A DNA stretch of 64,000 nt from Pisolithus tinctorius (Eukaryota; Basidiomycota; Agaricomycetes; Boletales; Pisolithaceae), in NCBI GenBank assembly GCA_024663395.1, contig JANFAH010000018.1, positions 62,001 to 126,000 of the forward strand. The letters run 5' to 3'. Positions 1 through 10,598 of the stretch are shown one piece after another. The notes under the pieces are model-generated. The model saw nothing but the letters and a program-made list of their open reading frames with translations. It had not been told where the DNA came from and searched no databases. A program made the position numbers and the translations under genes. Numbering within the stretch: the stretch's first letter is position 1; each line of letters begins with the position of its first letter.

Positions 1-36
1 AGATAAGCAACGATCGATACTGATCGTGGTGGTTAG

Positions 37-560
37 TGAGTTCCCTCGTTCCTGATGCTGGCCTCCTCGGTCGCAATATAAAGGAAACCGCACGGGTAGA
101 CCAGTGGGTCCACTTTGCGGAGACGGAGATCCATCTTCCTTCAAGCAACATATACCTTGGGATGATTGCGAAACACCTTCCAGCTTTCAGCGAAGAAGTA
201 TGCTTCGTTTCGTCTGTCTTGTGCCGCGCTCCGCTGACTCATAGTTCATTACGATTTTCCCGATCTTAGCAACATAAACACTACAAGGAACGCGCTGAAC
301 GTTCGCTCAAGTTCTTAGAAGACTACTTAGCTTCACGTCCTTTCGGCTTGCTGGTGAACGATAGTTTAACACTTGCAGACATCGTCCTTGCCATGGCCGT
401 ACAACGTGCAGGCCAGACGGTCTGTGGCGTTAAGGAGCGCGAACAGGTTTATCCCCACGTATATGCTCACTTTGCAAAAGTGACCAATGACGAGAGGATC
501 AAGCAAGTGTTTGGAGAGCCTGGATTTGTCGACGAGCCCCTTGCTTTCAAGGCCGAGTGA
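37..560 (+). CDS. eEF1B-gamma-like GST-domain protein, copy 1 (3' part)
   Basis: This is the last two exons of a protein like the glutathione S-transferase (GST)-like N-terminal half of translation elongation factor eEF1B-gamma; the first exons lie left of the window. Exon 37-197 follows an acceptor AG at 35-36 and reads VSSLVPDAGLLGRN, then WVHFAETEIH. The intron 198-269 starts GTATGC and ends TTAG. The last exon 270-560 carries the GST C-terminal helix signature LTLADIVLAMAVQRAG and KEREQVYPHVYAHF, and ends in TGA. In normal eEF1B-gamma this GST half is followed by a linker and a conserved C-terminal domain; here translation stops right after the GST part. Exon sizes (161 and 291 nt) equal those of copies 3 and 4 in this window. 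The visible part has no break. Whether it still binds eEF1B-beta or glutathione cannot be told. Confidence 0.9.
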
Positions 561-2332
561 TTGGTCCTGTGCTTTGGAAAGCTATTACATAGCGCAAGCG
601 AAGAGAAATTTCGTGTATTTTTACTGCTATGCAAACAGATACGATGATGGAGATTGTGTGATCGAATGAAGACGGCTCCGTTCCGTGGAGGAGGTCTGAC
701 ACGTAGATCGCAAACTTCCTCAGCGCTTTGCGATTGATCACAGACCTCTTCGCCGCTCCCACTTGTTCCACTCCCTAGGTACAAGACAATACTTACTCAT
801 CTTGCAATGTGGTTCCGACTCACTGAGCACCGGTATTGACTGAAGTATTTGCGAGAAGTTTGCGACCTGAGTCAACGCCCACTTAAACTTGAGTCTGTCT
901 GGTTCTCAGTGTGCGCGCGGGACATATTCAACGGCTTTGAATTACTAGAGCAAGAAATGCGAGTGTTTTGCGGCTGGTACGGAGAAGCGACAGGGATAAG
1001 TACACCGACAATGCCTTTAAAGATATGTAGAATGATCGGGTGAGCTGTGCTGGTGGATGTCAAAGGCCATTGCCAACAACTGCAAGGTTTCCACACAAAG
1101 CAAGTAGGTGGGAACTTTCCACTAATAGCCGGCACTGCCCCAGAAAACCATTGGTGCGTTAGTCCGATTGAGTCTCTGCACACTACACGCAGAGTTCAGA
1201 CTGACATCGCCAGCTACACACGGTAATTACGAACCAATGGCCCAAGCTACCCGGGAACGTTCGAAACGAGACGATAGTGGCGGCTCCGGCCATGGCGTAT
1301 GCTCTGACCCTCTGTATGGAAGGTCAAGTATCCGACCGATTGACAAGGGGTTACTGATTTCTCCAGGTTATATACAATCCGTGGTCTTCGCCGATCCCAC
1401 TCAGGATCACTGTTCGTGGGCAGTGAAATTGTGAGTGCAATATTACTTGTCCGACACTTTGCAAGACTATCATTGGGTGTTTGGTGCCGGCTCTCTTGCG
1501 GCGGACTAACTCTGCTTTAGCTTTTGACTCGTACCACGCTGCACGATTGTGCTTCCCAACCGCACTCCACCCCACGAAAAATATGAATTGGTTGGTATGC
1601 GCATTCTAGTCTGTGCGTGAGATTGAATCTCTTTGTGTATCCGTTCATGGCATTCTTTTGCTGTCGTGAAGCACTTAATATTGTTTCCTGACAGCGCTGC
1701 TCCTCGAGCGTTCCTCACGTACTTATCATTCTGTCTTATCGTCCCTGAAAGAAATCGAAGGTTGGTGGGCTCATCGATATGAACCTAAACGCCATGCTAG
1801 CCCTAGTTGACAACTAGTTTTATAAACTATGCGCAATCGTGGCATCAACACAGTACACCAGCCTTCGACGGCAGTCGTATTTCTCCACTTTATTACGGAT
1901 CAAATTGATCAAACTTTAAGGTGTGAAGGTTTTCCGTGACGCGGAAGCTATCGGTATCGTACGTATTTCGTCCTCACTCAGTGCGTCTACATTCCTGACG
2001 ATGCAACATACCGATCAAACCATACCACACCAATGATAAATTAATACGCGCGCTGCGCGTTTCAGTCAGCTTCCTGCGCAGCCTGTGGAGCGCCGTGAAT
2101 GTCCAGGTAGGCCCGTGTGCTGGAATCGCTGATTAATTAAGCTCGATAAGGATTTGGTGCTGAGTAAGTGTTGTCACATGGATGATGTCGGGTCCAAATC
2201 AGCCACTGAACTTGTCCGATCGCCGAGAAGAGTGAAACGACGGCAGCTGATTCTGAACCTTCCTGTGTGGAGACTTACGAAAGTATTCCCCGTGGGGTTC
2301 GAATATATGGCAGCAGTCTTTCATCATTGATT
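561..2332. other. Gene-free host spacer
   Basis: About 1.8 kb between GST-domain copies 1 and 2. Reading frames are short and none resembles a known family. It is CpG-rich like the neighbouring host genes and shows no terminal repeats or transposon motif that I can see. It may hold decayed duplicates too diverged to recognise. Confidence 0.5.
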
Positions 2333-2953
2333 ATGGTGCCGGCCATCGGAAAGCTTTACGGCGACCTTAGCCAGTTTCAAACGAAAGTTGTAGGTTCGCT
2401 GCCACGTCATTTGACTGGTACCTATCTTGTTTGGATGGAATGCAATAGATGTTAAGTGCGGTGACTATCAAAGGTCTCGAGATCAAACAACCACGATTGG
2501 AGTTCGACCTCGCGAACAAGTCGCTTGAGTTCACCCAGGAGTTCCCTCTGGGCAGAATCCCCCGGGTTTGAAGATAACGAGGGATTCAAGCTAACCGAGG
2601 GCATGGCGATCGCTCGCTACGGATAGTCGCCAGTCATCATCCTCTCGCGCATAAGAATGATCGATACCGATTGTGGCAATCAGTGAGTTCGTTCGTTCCT
2701 GAGACTGGCCTCCGTGTAGGAAACCGCCCAGATAGACCAATGTGCTCACTTTGCAGAGACCGAAATCCAAATCTCTGTAAGCGGCGTATACATCGGTAAT
2801 GCTTCCCGGATTCAACGAAGAGGTGCGTTTGCTTTCGTCTGGGAGCGCAAGCAGGTTTATTCCCACTCCTTCACTTACTTTTCAAGGGTGAGCAAAAGAA
2901 TTTGTTCAGAGAATCTGACTTCGTCGACGAGCCTCTTATTCAAGACCGGGTGA
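2333..2953 (+). pseudogene. eEF1B-gamma-like GST-domain protein, copy 2, decayed
   Basis: All the landmarks of the neighbouring GST-domain genes appear in order but are broken. Exon 1 starts at ATG 2333 (MVPAIGKLYG) and runs to a GTAGGT donor. An exon-2 block near 2460-2575 gives KGLEIKQPRLEFDLANKS, then loses frame around 2570 before the equivalent of the IARY motif. Exon 3 (about 2685-2825) has lost part of the LLGRN region, and exon 4 is reduced to fragments such as WERKQVY and FVDEPL before TGA near 2951. It is therefore a non-functional tandem duplicate. The mutations are deletions and frameshifts rather than the CGA-to-TGA stops that mark the transposons further right. Confidence 0.85.
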
Positions 2954-3620
2954 TTGCAGAATGGTGGGACCAGTGCAAGGTTCGTGGTTAAAGTTGTACA
3001 TCTTTATAAATGCAGAATGATCCCCTGTCAAACGAATGCGTGGAAGATGAAGAACATTAATACTGTACTGATTCGTAAGTGTCAAGCAGAGATTTATCAC
3101 CTGTGCAAGAGGCCGAACCTCTATGTGGTAAGCGAGCTGTCCATTTCTCGCCGTTTCAAGTCTGAATTTGATTGATGCTGGGCAGGCACGTGAAAGCTGA
3201 TCGGTTGATCAAGATGGAGTGTGAAGTACTTCAATCATATAGCCCTGAGTGCATGACAAACAGCTTCTGAATATGGCGAAAGCGCCCATAACTCACCTAG
3301 GCACTCGGAAGCACCTTTGCTCGGTCAACTGAATGGCTAGGATCCCCTTGCAGTATGTAAAACTGCTGCGAGCGAGCGAGCGAGTTCTTGATTATTACAC
3401 AGCATAAGATTGATCATCGACGGCTGGAAATAGGCGATCGCTCGTCGTGCACCCGTCCAAGCATGAAACCCGAGAATACCGTAGACGTGAGTCAACTGGT
3501 ACGAAGTGGAGTACTATACAAGGATGTGGCGACGGAATTACTAATCCCTCGTCGGATTGGGAATAGGCTCTGCGTCTTCAGGTACCTGGCAGTGCACAGA
3601 CGAATCTTGCTGGACTGACG
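2954..3620. other. Spacer upstream of copy 3
   Basis: No supported gene. It contains a short GCGA/GAGC run near 3370-3382. The right end is the promoter region of GST-domain copy 3. Open frames here and on the opposite strand (3541-3963) are shadows. Confidence 0.5.
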
Positions 3621-3630
3621 TATATATAAA
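3621..3630 (+). promoter_or_regulatory. Candidate TATA box of copy 3
   Basis: TATATATAAA lies 55-64 bp upstream of the ATG at 3685, a normal distance for a fungal core promoter. The split fourth copy lacks an equally clear TATA at the same place, so the two paralogues may differ in expression. Confidence 0.55.
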
Positions 3631-3684
3631 GCGTTCTCCACGAAGTCTCCATTCTTCAACGAACCCATCTGCTACAGTTTTGAT

Positions 3685-4555
3685 ATGGCACCTATAGGAA
3701 AGCTGTACGGCCGCTCTCGCCAGCCTCAGACGAAAGCTGTATGTTTCATGTCTTATTGTTTGGCCCCTTGCAAGGTCATCATACTTGCGTTCGAGGTAAT
3801 AGATCCTGAGCGCTGCAGCTGTCTCAGGCCTCGAGATTGAACTCCCATCATTTGAGTTCAGCGCCACGCACAAATCACCTGAGTTCACCCAGAAATTTCC
3901 TCTCGCTAAAATCCCTGACTTCGAAGATGACGAAGGATTCAAGCTGATTGAGGGCATGGCCATCGCTCGTTACGGTTAGTTACTGATCTTTCTGCAAATA
4001 AGTAACCGTCGATACTGATCGTGGCGGTGAGTGAGTGAGCTCGTTCCCGATGCTGGCCTCCTTGGTCGCAACGCAAAGGAAACCGCACAGGTAGACCAAT
4101 GGGTCCACTTTGCGGAGACAGAGATCCATCTCCCTGCAAGCAACATATACATCGGTATTGTCATGAAGTTCCTCCCAGGATTCAACGAAGAAGTACCCTT
4201 CGTTTCGTCTGTCTTGTGCCGTGGTTGGCTGACTCGTAATTCCTTACGGTTTTCCAGATCCTAGCAACATAAATACTACAAGGAACGTGCTGAACGTTCG
4301 CTCAAGTTCCTAGAAGACTACTTGGCTTCACGTCCTTCCGGCTTGCTGGTGAACGATAGTTTAACACTTGCAGATATCGTCCTCGCCACGGCCGTGCAGC
4401 GTGCAGGCCGGACGATCTGTGGCATTAAGGAGCGCGAACAGGTTTATCCCCACATATATGCTCACTTTGCAAAAGTGACCAATGACGAGAGGATCAAGCA
4501 AGTGTTTGGAGAGCCTGGATTCGTTGACGAGTCGGTTGCTTTCAAGGCCGAGTGA
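3685..4555 (+). CDS. eEF1B-gamma-like GST-domain protein, copy 3 (intact)
   Basis: Four exons, 3685-3738, 3803-3974, 4032-4192 and 4265-4555, join to 226 codons (225 aa) without a break; introns are 57-72 bp with GT..AG ends. The N-terminus MAPIGKLYGRSRQPQTKA and the blocks KFPLAKIPDFE, EGFKLIEGMAIARY, LLGRN and LTLADIVLATAVQRAG are those of the GST-like N-terminal half of eEF1B-gamma, a translation-elongation subunit that scaffolds the GDP/GTP exchange complex in the cytoplasm. The C-terminal eEF1B-gamma domain (normally a further roughly 180-200 aa) is absent and the stop follows the GST fold directly. The start is supported by the matching exon 1 in copies 2 and 4 and by an upstream TATA box. 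The function of a GST-only form is unknown: it may be a translation-complex accessory or a glutathione-handling protein. Confidence 0.93.
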
Positions 4556-5085
4556 TCGGTGTTGTGCTGCAGAAAAGTTAACGCAGATAAAGGGAGATCT
4601 CATGTATTTTCATTGCTATGCAAACGGGAATCATTATGGAGATTGTATGATCTTCCGTCGAGAGAAGTGCCAGTATGCAGAAAGGTAGAAATCTTTCGTG
4701 ATCCGTCCCTTGCAGGGCGATGTACAGGCTAACTTCAATGAGCGGAACGCAGAAAAGATTGATGGTTATCTACCGTCATGGTAGCCAACTGGCGGACTTC
4801 TCCGTCTTGTGTATTTTGCTGGTTACTCCAACTGTCACGTCACTTCCTTTGACGGAGCTTGTACTGTAACCAAGGAGATCGCCACAGTGTCCGAGCGGGC
4901 GATGACTCGATGATGAATCAGATGACAGCACAAACTTAGAACTTGATGGCCTTTGCATGTAGGTTACAGCCCTTACTGCTCAGGAATCCCGAGAACACTA
5001 CCACCTGAGGTGTGTCGAGTAAAAGCATCTCAAGAGACCTTCTTGTGCTATCAAACATACTCGCAACGATCCTTCTAGGTCGAAT
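4556..5085. other. Spacer between copies 3 and 4
   Basis: No gene supported. CpG-rich host sequence; its right end is the 5' flank of the split copy 4. No TATA-like motif as clear as that of copy 3. Confidence 0.5.
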
Positions 5086-5248
5086 ATGGCAACCATCGGA
5101 AAGCTCTACGGTCACCCTCGCCAGCCCCAAACGAGAGCCGTAAGTTTCCTACCACGTCATTTATGTAATTGTGTTGCAGCCTCATTTCGTTCGGGTAAAA
5201 TGTATAAGATCCTGAGCGCATTGACTATCTCGGGCCTCGAGATTGATC
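5086..5248 (+). pseudogene. eEF1B-gamma-like copy 4, 5' part (split by 43-kb insertion)
   Basis: Exon 1 is 5086-5139 (MATIGKLYGHPRQPQTRA), followed by a GTAAGT intron, and exon 2 starts at 5209 (ILSALTISGLEID). Coding similarity stops abruptly after GATC at 5245-5248. The missing remainder is at 48517-49226, where the sequence resumes with TACCGCCG. Joining 5248 to 48517 restores the EIDLPPFEL stretch, which aligns with EIELPSFEF of copy 3, and an exon 2 of 172 nt, the same as in copy 3. So this is one gene interrupted by the transposon block. As it stands, the 5' part would give only a short truncated product. Confidence 0.93.
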
Positions 5249-5278
5249 ATCAACAAAACCATTCGCATAATATAAGGT
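5249..5278 (+). repeat. Left terminal inverted repeat of the 43-kb block
   Basis: Begins ATCAACAAAACCATTCGCAT. The first 13 bases match the complement of the right end (48483-48512) except one position (A/G), and similarity fades after about 20 bases. It abuts the host target copy GATC. Confidence 0.8.
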
Positions 5279-5588
5279 CATAAAACTTACTGCAATGTCC
5301 TAAAATTCAGTACAACTGATACATAGTGCTGTCTCCGTTATATACAACAATGTATTGCACTATAACAAGCGGCCAAATACAGTGTGGATAAGGGTCGCAA
5401 CCCATCCATTGGCACATGATATTTTATAGCCATGTATCTCAGTGCCATTTGATGCATTTTAGTATGTTGAATTGTATTCCTTGCCATACTTTATCACACA
5501 TTCCACTGGATTTCATATGAATGCAATGACTTCTATTGCATGGTATACATTACATGATGATGCAGTCCACTGAGAGCAAGTTGAGCCC
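5279..5588. other. Left subterminal region of the outer element
   Basis: AT-rich sequence without a gene between the outer terminal repeat and the start of the KDZ inverted arm. Very few CpG. If the nesting model is right, this stretch and 21158-21310 were adjacent before the KDZ insertion. Confidence 0.5.
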
Positions 5589-6640
5589 ATGTACCTAGTT
5601 AGGCTGTGTGACACGGCCAGCGGAGGTTGACAATTGGTTGTGTGACACGGGCCAGCAGAGGTTGAGCCGACCTATGAGTTGTCACTGTAACATAGGGATC
5701 GGCTGTGATTATGTTGTCATGTGTCACTCAGGATTGGCTACAATTGTATTGTCATGCATGACACCAGAATTGGCTACAATTATATTTTTAGGTGTCACAT
5801 GGAGAGGCTTCAAATAGAATATCATCATGTCATAGGGACATATATAGCATAGCCCAGACTAGATCTGCATTGTGTACATAGGGCAGCCCAACATGACAAC
5901 ACAGTATGTCCAGGGCATACAGCGGCACACAGCAGCAACTCCCGGCACATGGTGGAAACATGATATGCCATTGCACCAAATGCCAGGTGGATTACTGGAG
6001 TGGCAAGTACCAGTGGCAAGGACCATCTGAGCATGACTGAGGCAAAAGTGGCATTTTCTTGCATCTGACAGTGTCGTAAGTGGTAAGCTGGTGAAGATGC
6101 AAAAGCATATGGCCACATACACTAGTATGCATCAGCATAGTTTTGCATATAGAGACAGGGTGGGGTAGTGAGGAGAGTGCAACATGTATTGCCAGCAGAA
6201 CTCACTGGCATGACACAACAGTAGCAGGAAGGGAGCAGTAATCACTAGTCCAGAGCAGAAGCCGGCGGCATTGAGTGGCAGCCAGCGAGATGGCCAGCAT
6301 GCAGCGGAATCATGCAGCACAGAAGGGAATGGAGTGACAGCATGGATATGAGGTACTGGCAGAGGGCGGGTGTCGGCGGCATCTGGCAGCAAATACAGGA
6401 ATGGGGTAACGGCATCTGGTGGCATAGACAGAAATGAGTGGCTGTATAGATGGGAATTGGCTGGTGGCATGGACATGAGGTACCGGCAGGGGGCAGGTAT
6501 TGACAGCATCTGGTGGCATACATGGGTACAGTAGTGGCATGGGTCGGGTGTTTCCAGTATCGAGTGGCATAGACAAGAATGGGCAACATCAAGTGCTATT
6601 TGCAGGTGGCATCAGCATGAACTGGCATAGGCCATGATTG
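5589..6640. repeat. Left subterminal repeats of the KDZ element
   Basis: 5589-5830 contains degenerate direct repeats around the words GTGTGACACGG, GGCCAGCGGAGG and GATTGGCTACAATT. 6330-6640 contains a second degenerate tandem repeat built on CATCTGGTGGCATAGACA and GAGGTACCGGCAG. The many open frames on the minus strand here (5825-6592) are by-products of the repeats. No gene is supported between 5830 and 6900. Confidence 0.65.
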
Positions 6641-6913
6641 CATGGCATCAACCTGGGTCAGAGGGTTAAACCATTGCAATTGTGCAGGACATATGTGGAA
6701 AGTATCATGCATGATATGAGGGTGCTGCTGGTGTGCACTAGCTTAGCTGTACCAGTGGATTTATAAATCGCAAGGGCAGTCACCTGGCTGGACTCAATAG
6801 GATGGCATATGCCAGAGAGACCATATCTGCACCATGTAAAGCAAAAGTGAGTGGGGATAATCATTCTCAGGAATGGCAACAATGAAATGGTAATAGTACA
6901 TTCTATGGACATG

Positions 6914-9118
6914 TTAATCTACGTCCATCCAATTAGCGGCATTCTGATCATCGGAGTCGTCTCCACCAGCATCATTGGCAACAGCCCCCAAAGAGACATA
7001 GATAGGGGGTGGGGCTTCTCCTACTCCAGCAGTGGATGAGTATGGAAAATGGTGGGTGGGCAGCAGAAAAGTAGAAGGGGCTAAAAGCATATCACCTGGG
7101 AGGCTCTGGAGGATGCCAGTATTGATTGCAACCTCCTGGACCATTGTAGTGGGTGCAAGGTCAAGGATCCTTGCACCATCAGTGGGAATGACTGCTTGAT
7201 GACTTGTAATTGCAAAGCTGACAGCAGAGGGATGGGAGGGTCCAGGTGCATTGGGTGAGGAGTGTGGCAATGGGTACAGGCGCTGCTGTAAGGCCTCGAC
7301 AACATCGGCAAGTGTCTGCAACTTGGTCTGGGTATCTGCAAGGGCCCATTGGGTATCAGCAAGCTTGCAGAAGGTATCTAGGAGATCTTGTGCCATCTCC
7401 ATATGCTGCTGCCACAATGCTGCAATCTCCTCTTCCATGTGCTCCATGGGGGTGGCATTGGGCGTCACTGGGCGCATGTGACGAGACCTAAACAACAGGG
7501 TTTGTTGTAGGCTTGCACCAAGAACCAACAGAAAAGAAAAAGAGAAAGAAGAGGAGACGGCTTAGAAGCAGGCGACTTTTAGGACTCGAAGACCCAAATG
7601 AACTAGCTTAGAGCTAGTTGGGCGATTGAGCGATGGTACTTATACTAAGGTACATGAGGTAATGGTGAGGCATACATGAGGTCCATGACATCATAGTGAT
7701 GTCATAATGATATCATAGTGGAGTGGAACGTACTAGAAGGAGAAAGCACGGCAAAGGTGAGGCGAGGCCTAGGCCGGAGCCCGGACCGAGATCAAGAGAC
7801 AAGATAAGATGAGAAGATTAGATAAGATAAAAGGAAAAGAAAGAAAGGAAAAGAGTACGTATCATAACAGTGCGATGGGGTAGTGAGATGGCTTTGGGAT
7901 GTTGCCACCCCCCGAGATGCCAGGCTTGATGTCTGCTGACCTGACTGCTGCCAGGATGGAGTGACGATGACCACTCCATCGAAAACTATGTTAGGCTTGA
8001 ATAAGAATAGTGGAATGAAGGAAATGGAGGACTTACTTTGCCTGTGGGAGCTTGGAGCAGCTGAGGTGGTTGCCTTCCCAGCAGTGGGTGTCATACCTCT
8101 AGTGGCTGCACGCCACTTGTGGGTCTGCCACACAGGAGTGGTAGGTTCCGAGGATATCGTAGCTGATGGCCCTGGTGAAGGGCTTTGACGATGGTGTCGG
8201 CTGGGGGGATGGTTGGCTGCAACAGCTTGGGGACATTCCACTGCTCCATCAGGCACCTCAGTTACAGCATGACTGCGGGGCCACCTTGACTGCGACCACA
8301 CAGCCTTCACTCCAGCGAAGATACTGCACCTGTACTTCTGGCAGCTACACTGCCAACAAGCAGAACCAGGCTTGACCGCACATGGCAGGTTTCTCTCTGT
8401 GCACCTATTGCATCGGTCTTCTTTGGCAATGGGTATATAGCCAGCAGCAGGGGTTGCAAGACCTGCAATCAAGTGGCTGCAACTGGCAGATGCTCCAGCA
8501 GTCGCTGTCAAAACATCTGCATCACTTGCTGCCACTGACCTTGTACGCTTCAGCAGCCTTCTACTTCTGGGCCAAGTGCCTGTAGGAGCAGTGTGACTGG
8601 TTGATCGGCCATGAGGTTCTTCCAAAGTTTCAGCAGCAGTGGCAGCAGTGTCACTTATCTGAAGTGGTTCCAATGGAACTGTGTGCCCTTTACCCTTATC
8701 GACTGGCTGGCCAATCTGGTACCACAGATGGTCCACAACATCAGCATCTGTTGCATCTCTGATCTTGTCAAAGTCTGGCCACTCCTTCACTGCTGTAAGC
8801 ACCACCAGATCTCTCATAACCATTTCAGTGGTGATGATGTGGGTGGGGATGGTGAATTTTGAGGGCAGTTCCTCTACCAAAGGGCACACACAGGTCTGGA
8901 ATGTTGTAAATATCAGAGTAAAAATAGATTGGCAGGCCATGAACCAACTGCTCCCAAATGACGTGCATAGCTTTTTGCCAGTATTGCCTGTTCCTATGGT
9001 CATGGAGTGTCAAAAGCTCCACCATGACAATGTCTGCGGCATTAGCAACTATTTCATGTGGGAGAGTGATGGGGGAAGCAGCAGCGGCAGTTTGTGATGT
9101 TTCAGCCTGTTGGGACAT
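6914..9118 (-). CDS. Cysteine-cluster/coiled-coil protein of the KDZ element
   Basis: Read from ATG 9118 (MSQQAETSQTAAAASPITLP). The first block ends near 8870, where one frame (YFYSDIYNIPDLC) must pass to another (PSKFTIPTHI), by a missed intron or a frameshift. The second block has a cluster from RCNRC to RCS with spacing C-x2-C-x6-C-x7-C-x2-C-x6-C (plus strand about 8310-8410), probably zinc-binding, then a Ser/Pro-rich tail. A GTAAGT donor lies near 8035. The last block, 7528-6914, has a heptad-like stretch rich in LADTQ and LQTLADVVEALQQRL and ends NWMDVD. The intervening intron holds an LTR remnant. Architecture and cysteine spacing match the antisense gene of Gypsy A (39071-41976). Function unknown; DNA binding is plausible. 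Exon borders are tentative. Confidence 0.6.
7501..7790 (-). mobile_element. LTR remnant of Gypsy family C inside an intron
   Basis: On the minus strand, 7640-7501 matches the end of the LTR at about 51880-51987: CTAGTTCATTTGGG, then a CT-rich tract, TTGGTTCTTGG and CCTACAACA. It lies between the coding blocks of the cysteine-cluster gene. CpG is more frequent here than in the surrounding KDZ sequence, so it is probably a younger insertion. I could not find its other end or a target duplication. Confidence 0.55.
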
Positions 9119-9335
9119 TTTTGTGGAAGTTGGGTACTGGTGTGAGAGCGATGCAGTCAATTGATAGTTGAAAATTGCATCGGCAGCGCAGCTGCATTTT
9201 ATATTTTCATGAACCATTGTGCCGGCATCAACACTGGCCGGTAGACAAACAAGCCCAAATAGCCAAACCCGACATTGTGACACGATTCAACAATATTTCA
9301 ATCAACTTATCAACATTCTACAGATCGCGAAGTAT

Positions 9336-10376
9336 CATGGAGCAAAAGTCAGTAAGATGGAGGCCAGGCAGTCTGGACACTCGATGTAAGTAGTCATTAA
9401 AACATAAAACTGTCAATAACCTTCGCCAATCATCTCCCTGTGGAAGAAACCTCGGGTATTGCCAGGTGCCGATGATACAGATATGGCCATCGATGAACCG
9501 GAATTTCTACCGTTCGGAGCAGCTGCAAATGCCCCAGCTTGGGGCCATCAGCTAGGATCACCATCATCCTCCATGCCACCGAATGCTGGCCCTTCCCGGC
9601 CATTGCTCAGCATGCTTGCACCATCTTGGGACTCCCACCACTTTCGCCGGAGGTGCAGCCATCTGCTTCTGATCAACAATGGGAGTTGTGGCAAGGAAGT
9701 CGTTCCATGCCATCCTTGGCTGCCATTGCACCCAGCTGGGATTCACCCACATCTTCCCCGGCAGTCTCACCCCCACCTAGATCATGGCCAGCATCCGCAT
9801 GAATTGCCCAGACTGCACTGTCTCCCCTGGAACATGCATGTATGGATGAGTGGTTAGATGGTGTGGCAGCTGCTGGGCTGCAGCCCATCCCGGCTACATC
9901 ATGGCAACCATCTCCTGAGCCTATGGCCGCCAATGCTGCTGCTGGTGAGTGCCATGTCATCTCTTGTTGCTGCCAGTATTAAGTGTATTAGCTCGCTTTT
10001 CCAAGCTCCAACGTTTTGCCAGCGACTTGGGTATACAAGGAATTCATGATGAAGGGCCAATTACAACATGTAAGTGGTTTATGATATCCCTCGCATATAT
10101 ATCAATCATCTGGCAGTGGAAAAAGCATGGCGGCTTGTGGTTCTTCTCGCGGGACCAGCTGATGAGCACCCACCCCGTCTTAACACCACCACTGATGGGC
10201 CAATCGTTGTGGCCTACAACCACTACAGCAATACATTGGTGGAATCAAGCATCCAATTTCGCCTGTTGCTTGCAAGGAGAGCGCAGCTGGCAAGGACTCA
10301 GCAATATATACAAGATTTGATGACCAGCAATTGGGATTGCAAGGATGAATTGGAACTGGATGAGGATTTATTGTAA
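9336..10376 (+). CDS. Hypothetical protein of the KDZ element
   Basis: Divergent from the cysteine-cluster gene with about 220 bp between starts. Readable blocks are an acidic one (about 9459-9600, DDTDMAIDEPEFLPFGAA), a Ser/Pro-rich one (9540-9800), a block ending GIQGIHDEGPITT at about 10070, a GTAAGT..AG intron (about 10071-10117), and a last exon ending at 10376 with RRAQLARTQQYIQDL and a Glu/Asp-rich C-terminus. Frame changes between blocks mean introns or frameshifts that I could not place surely. I do not recognise the family. A start at 9336 (MEQKS) is only one possibility. Confidence 0.4.
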
Positions 10377-10598
10377 TTGTAGCTATTGGTTGTCAAAATC
10401 TAGTATCACATTCCATTGCCATGTAAAATATGAATCCTAACATCACCTACATTTCTTGGAGGGACTAGGAGTAGGAACATCATCATCAGGCTGCTTTGGT
10501 GCCTTCCGCACCCATTTTGATTGCCGCATACTGCTCGCATTGTCTATGCCAGTCCTGTGCGTGGGTACTACAATTGAGAGATGAGGTCAATCACCAAT

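Noticed and set aside
3541..3963. 140-codon minus-strand frame
   Set aside because: Exact antisense shadow of exons 1-2 of GST-domain copy 3 and its promoter.
5825..6592. Minus-strand frames rich in Pro, His and Cys
   Set aside because: Degenerate subterminal repeats; no family and no introns or conservation visible.
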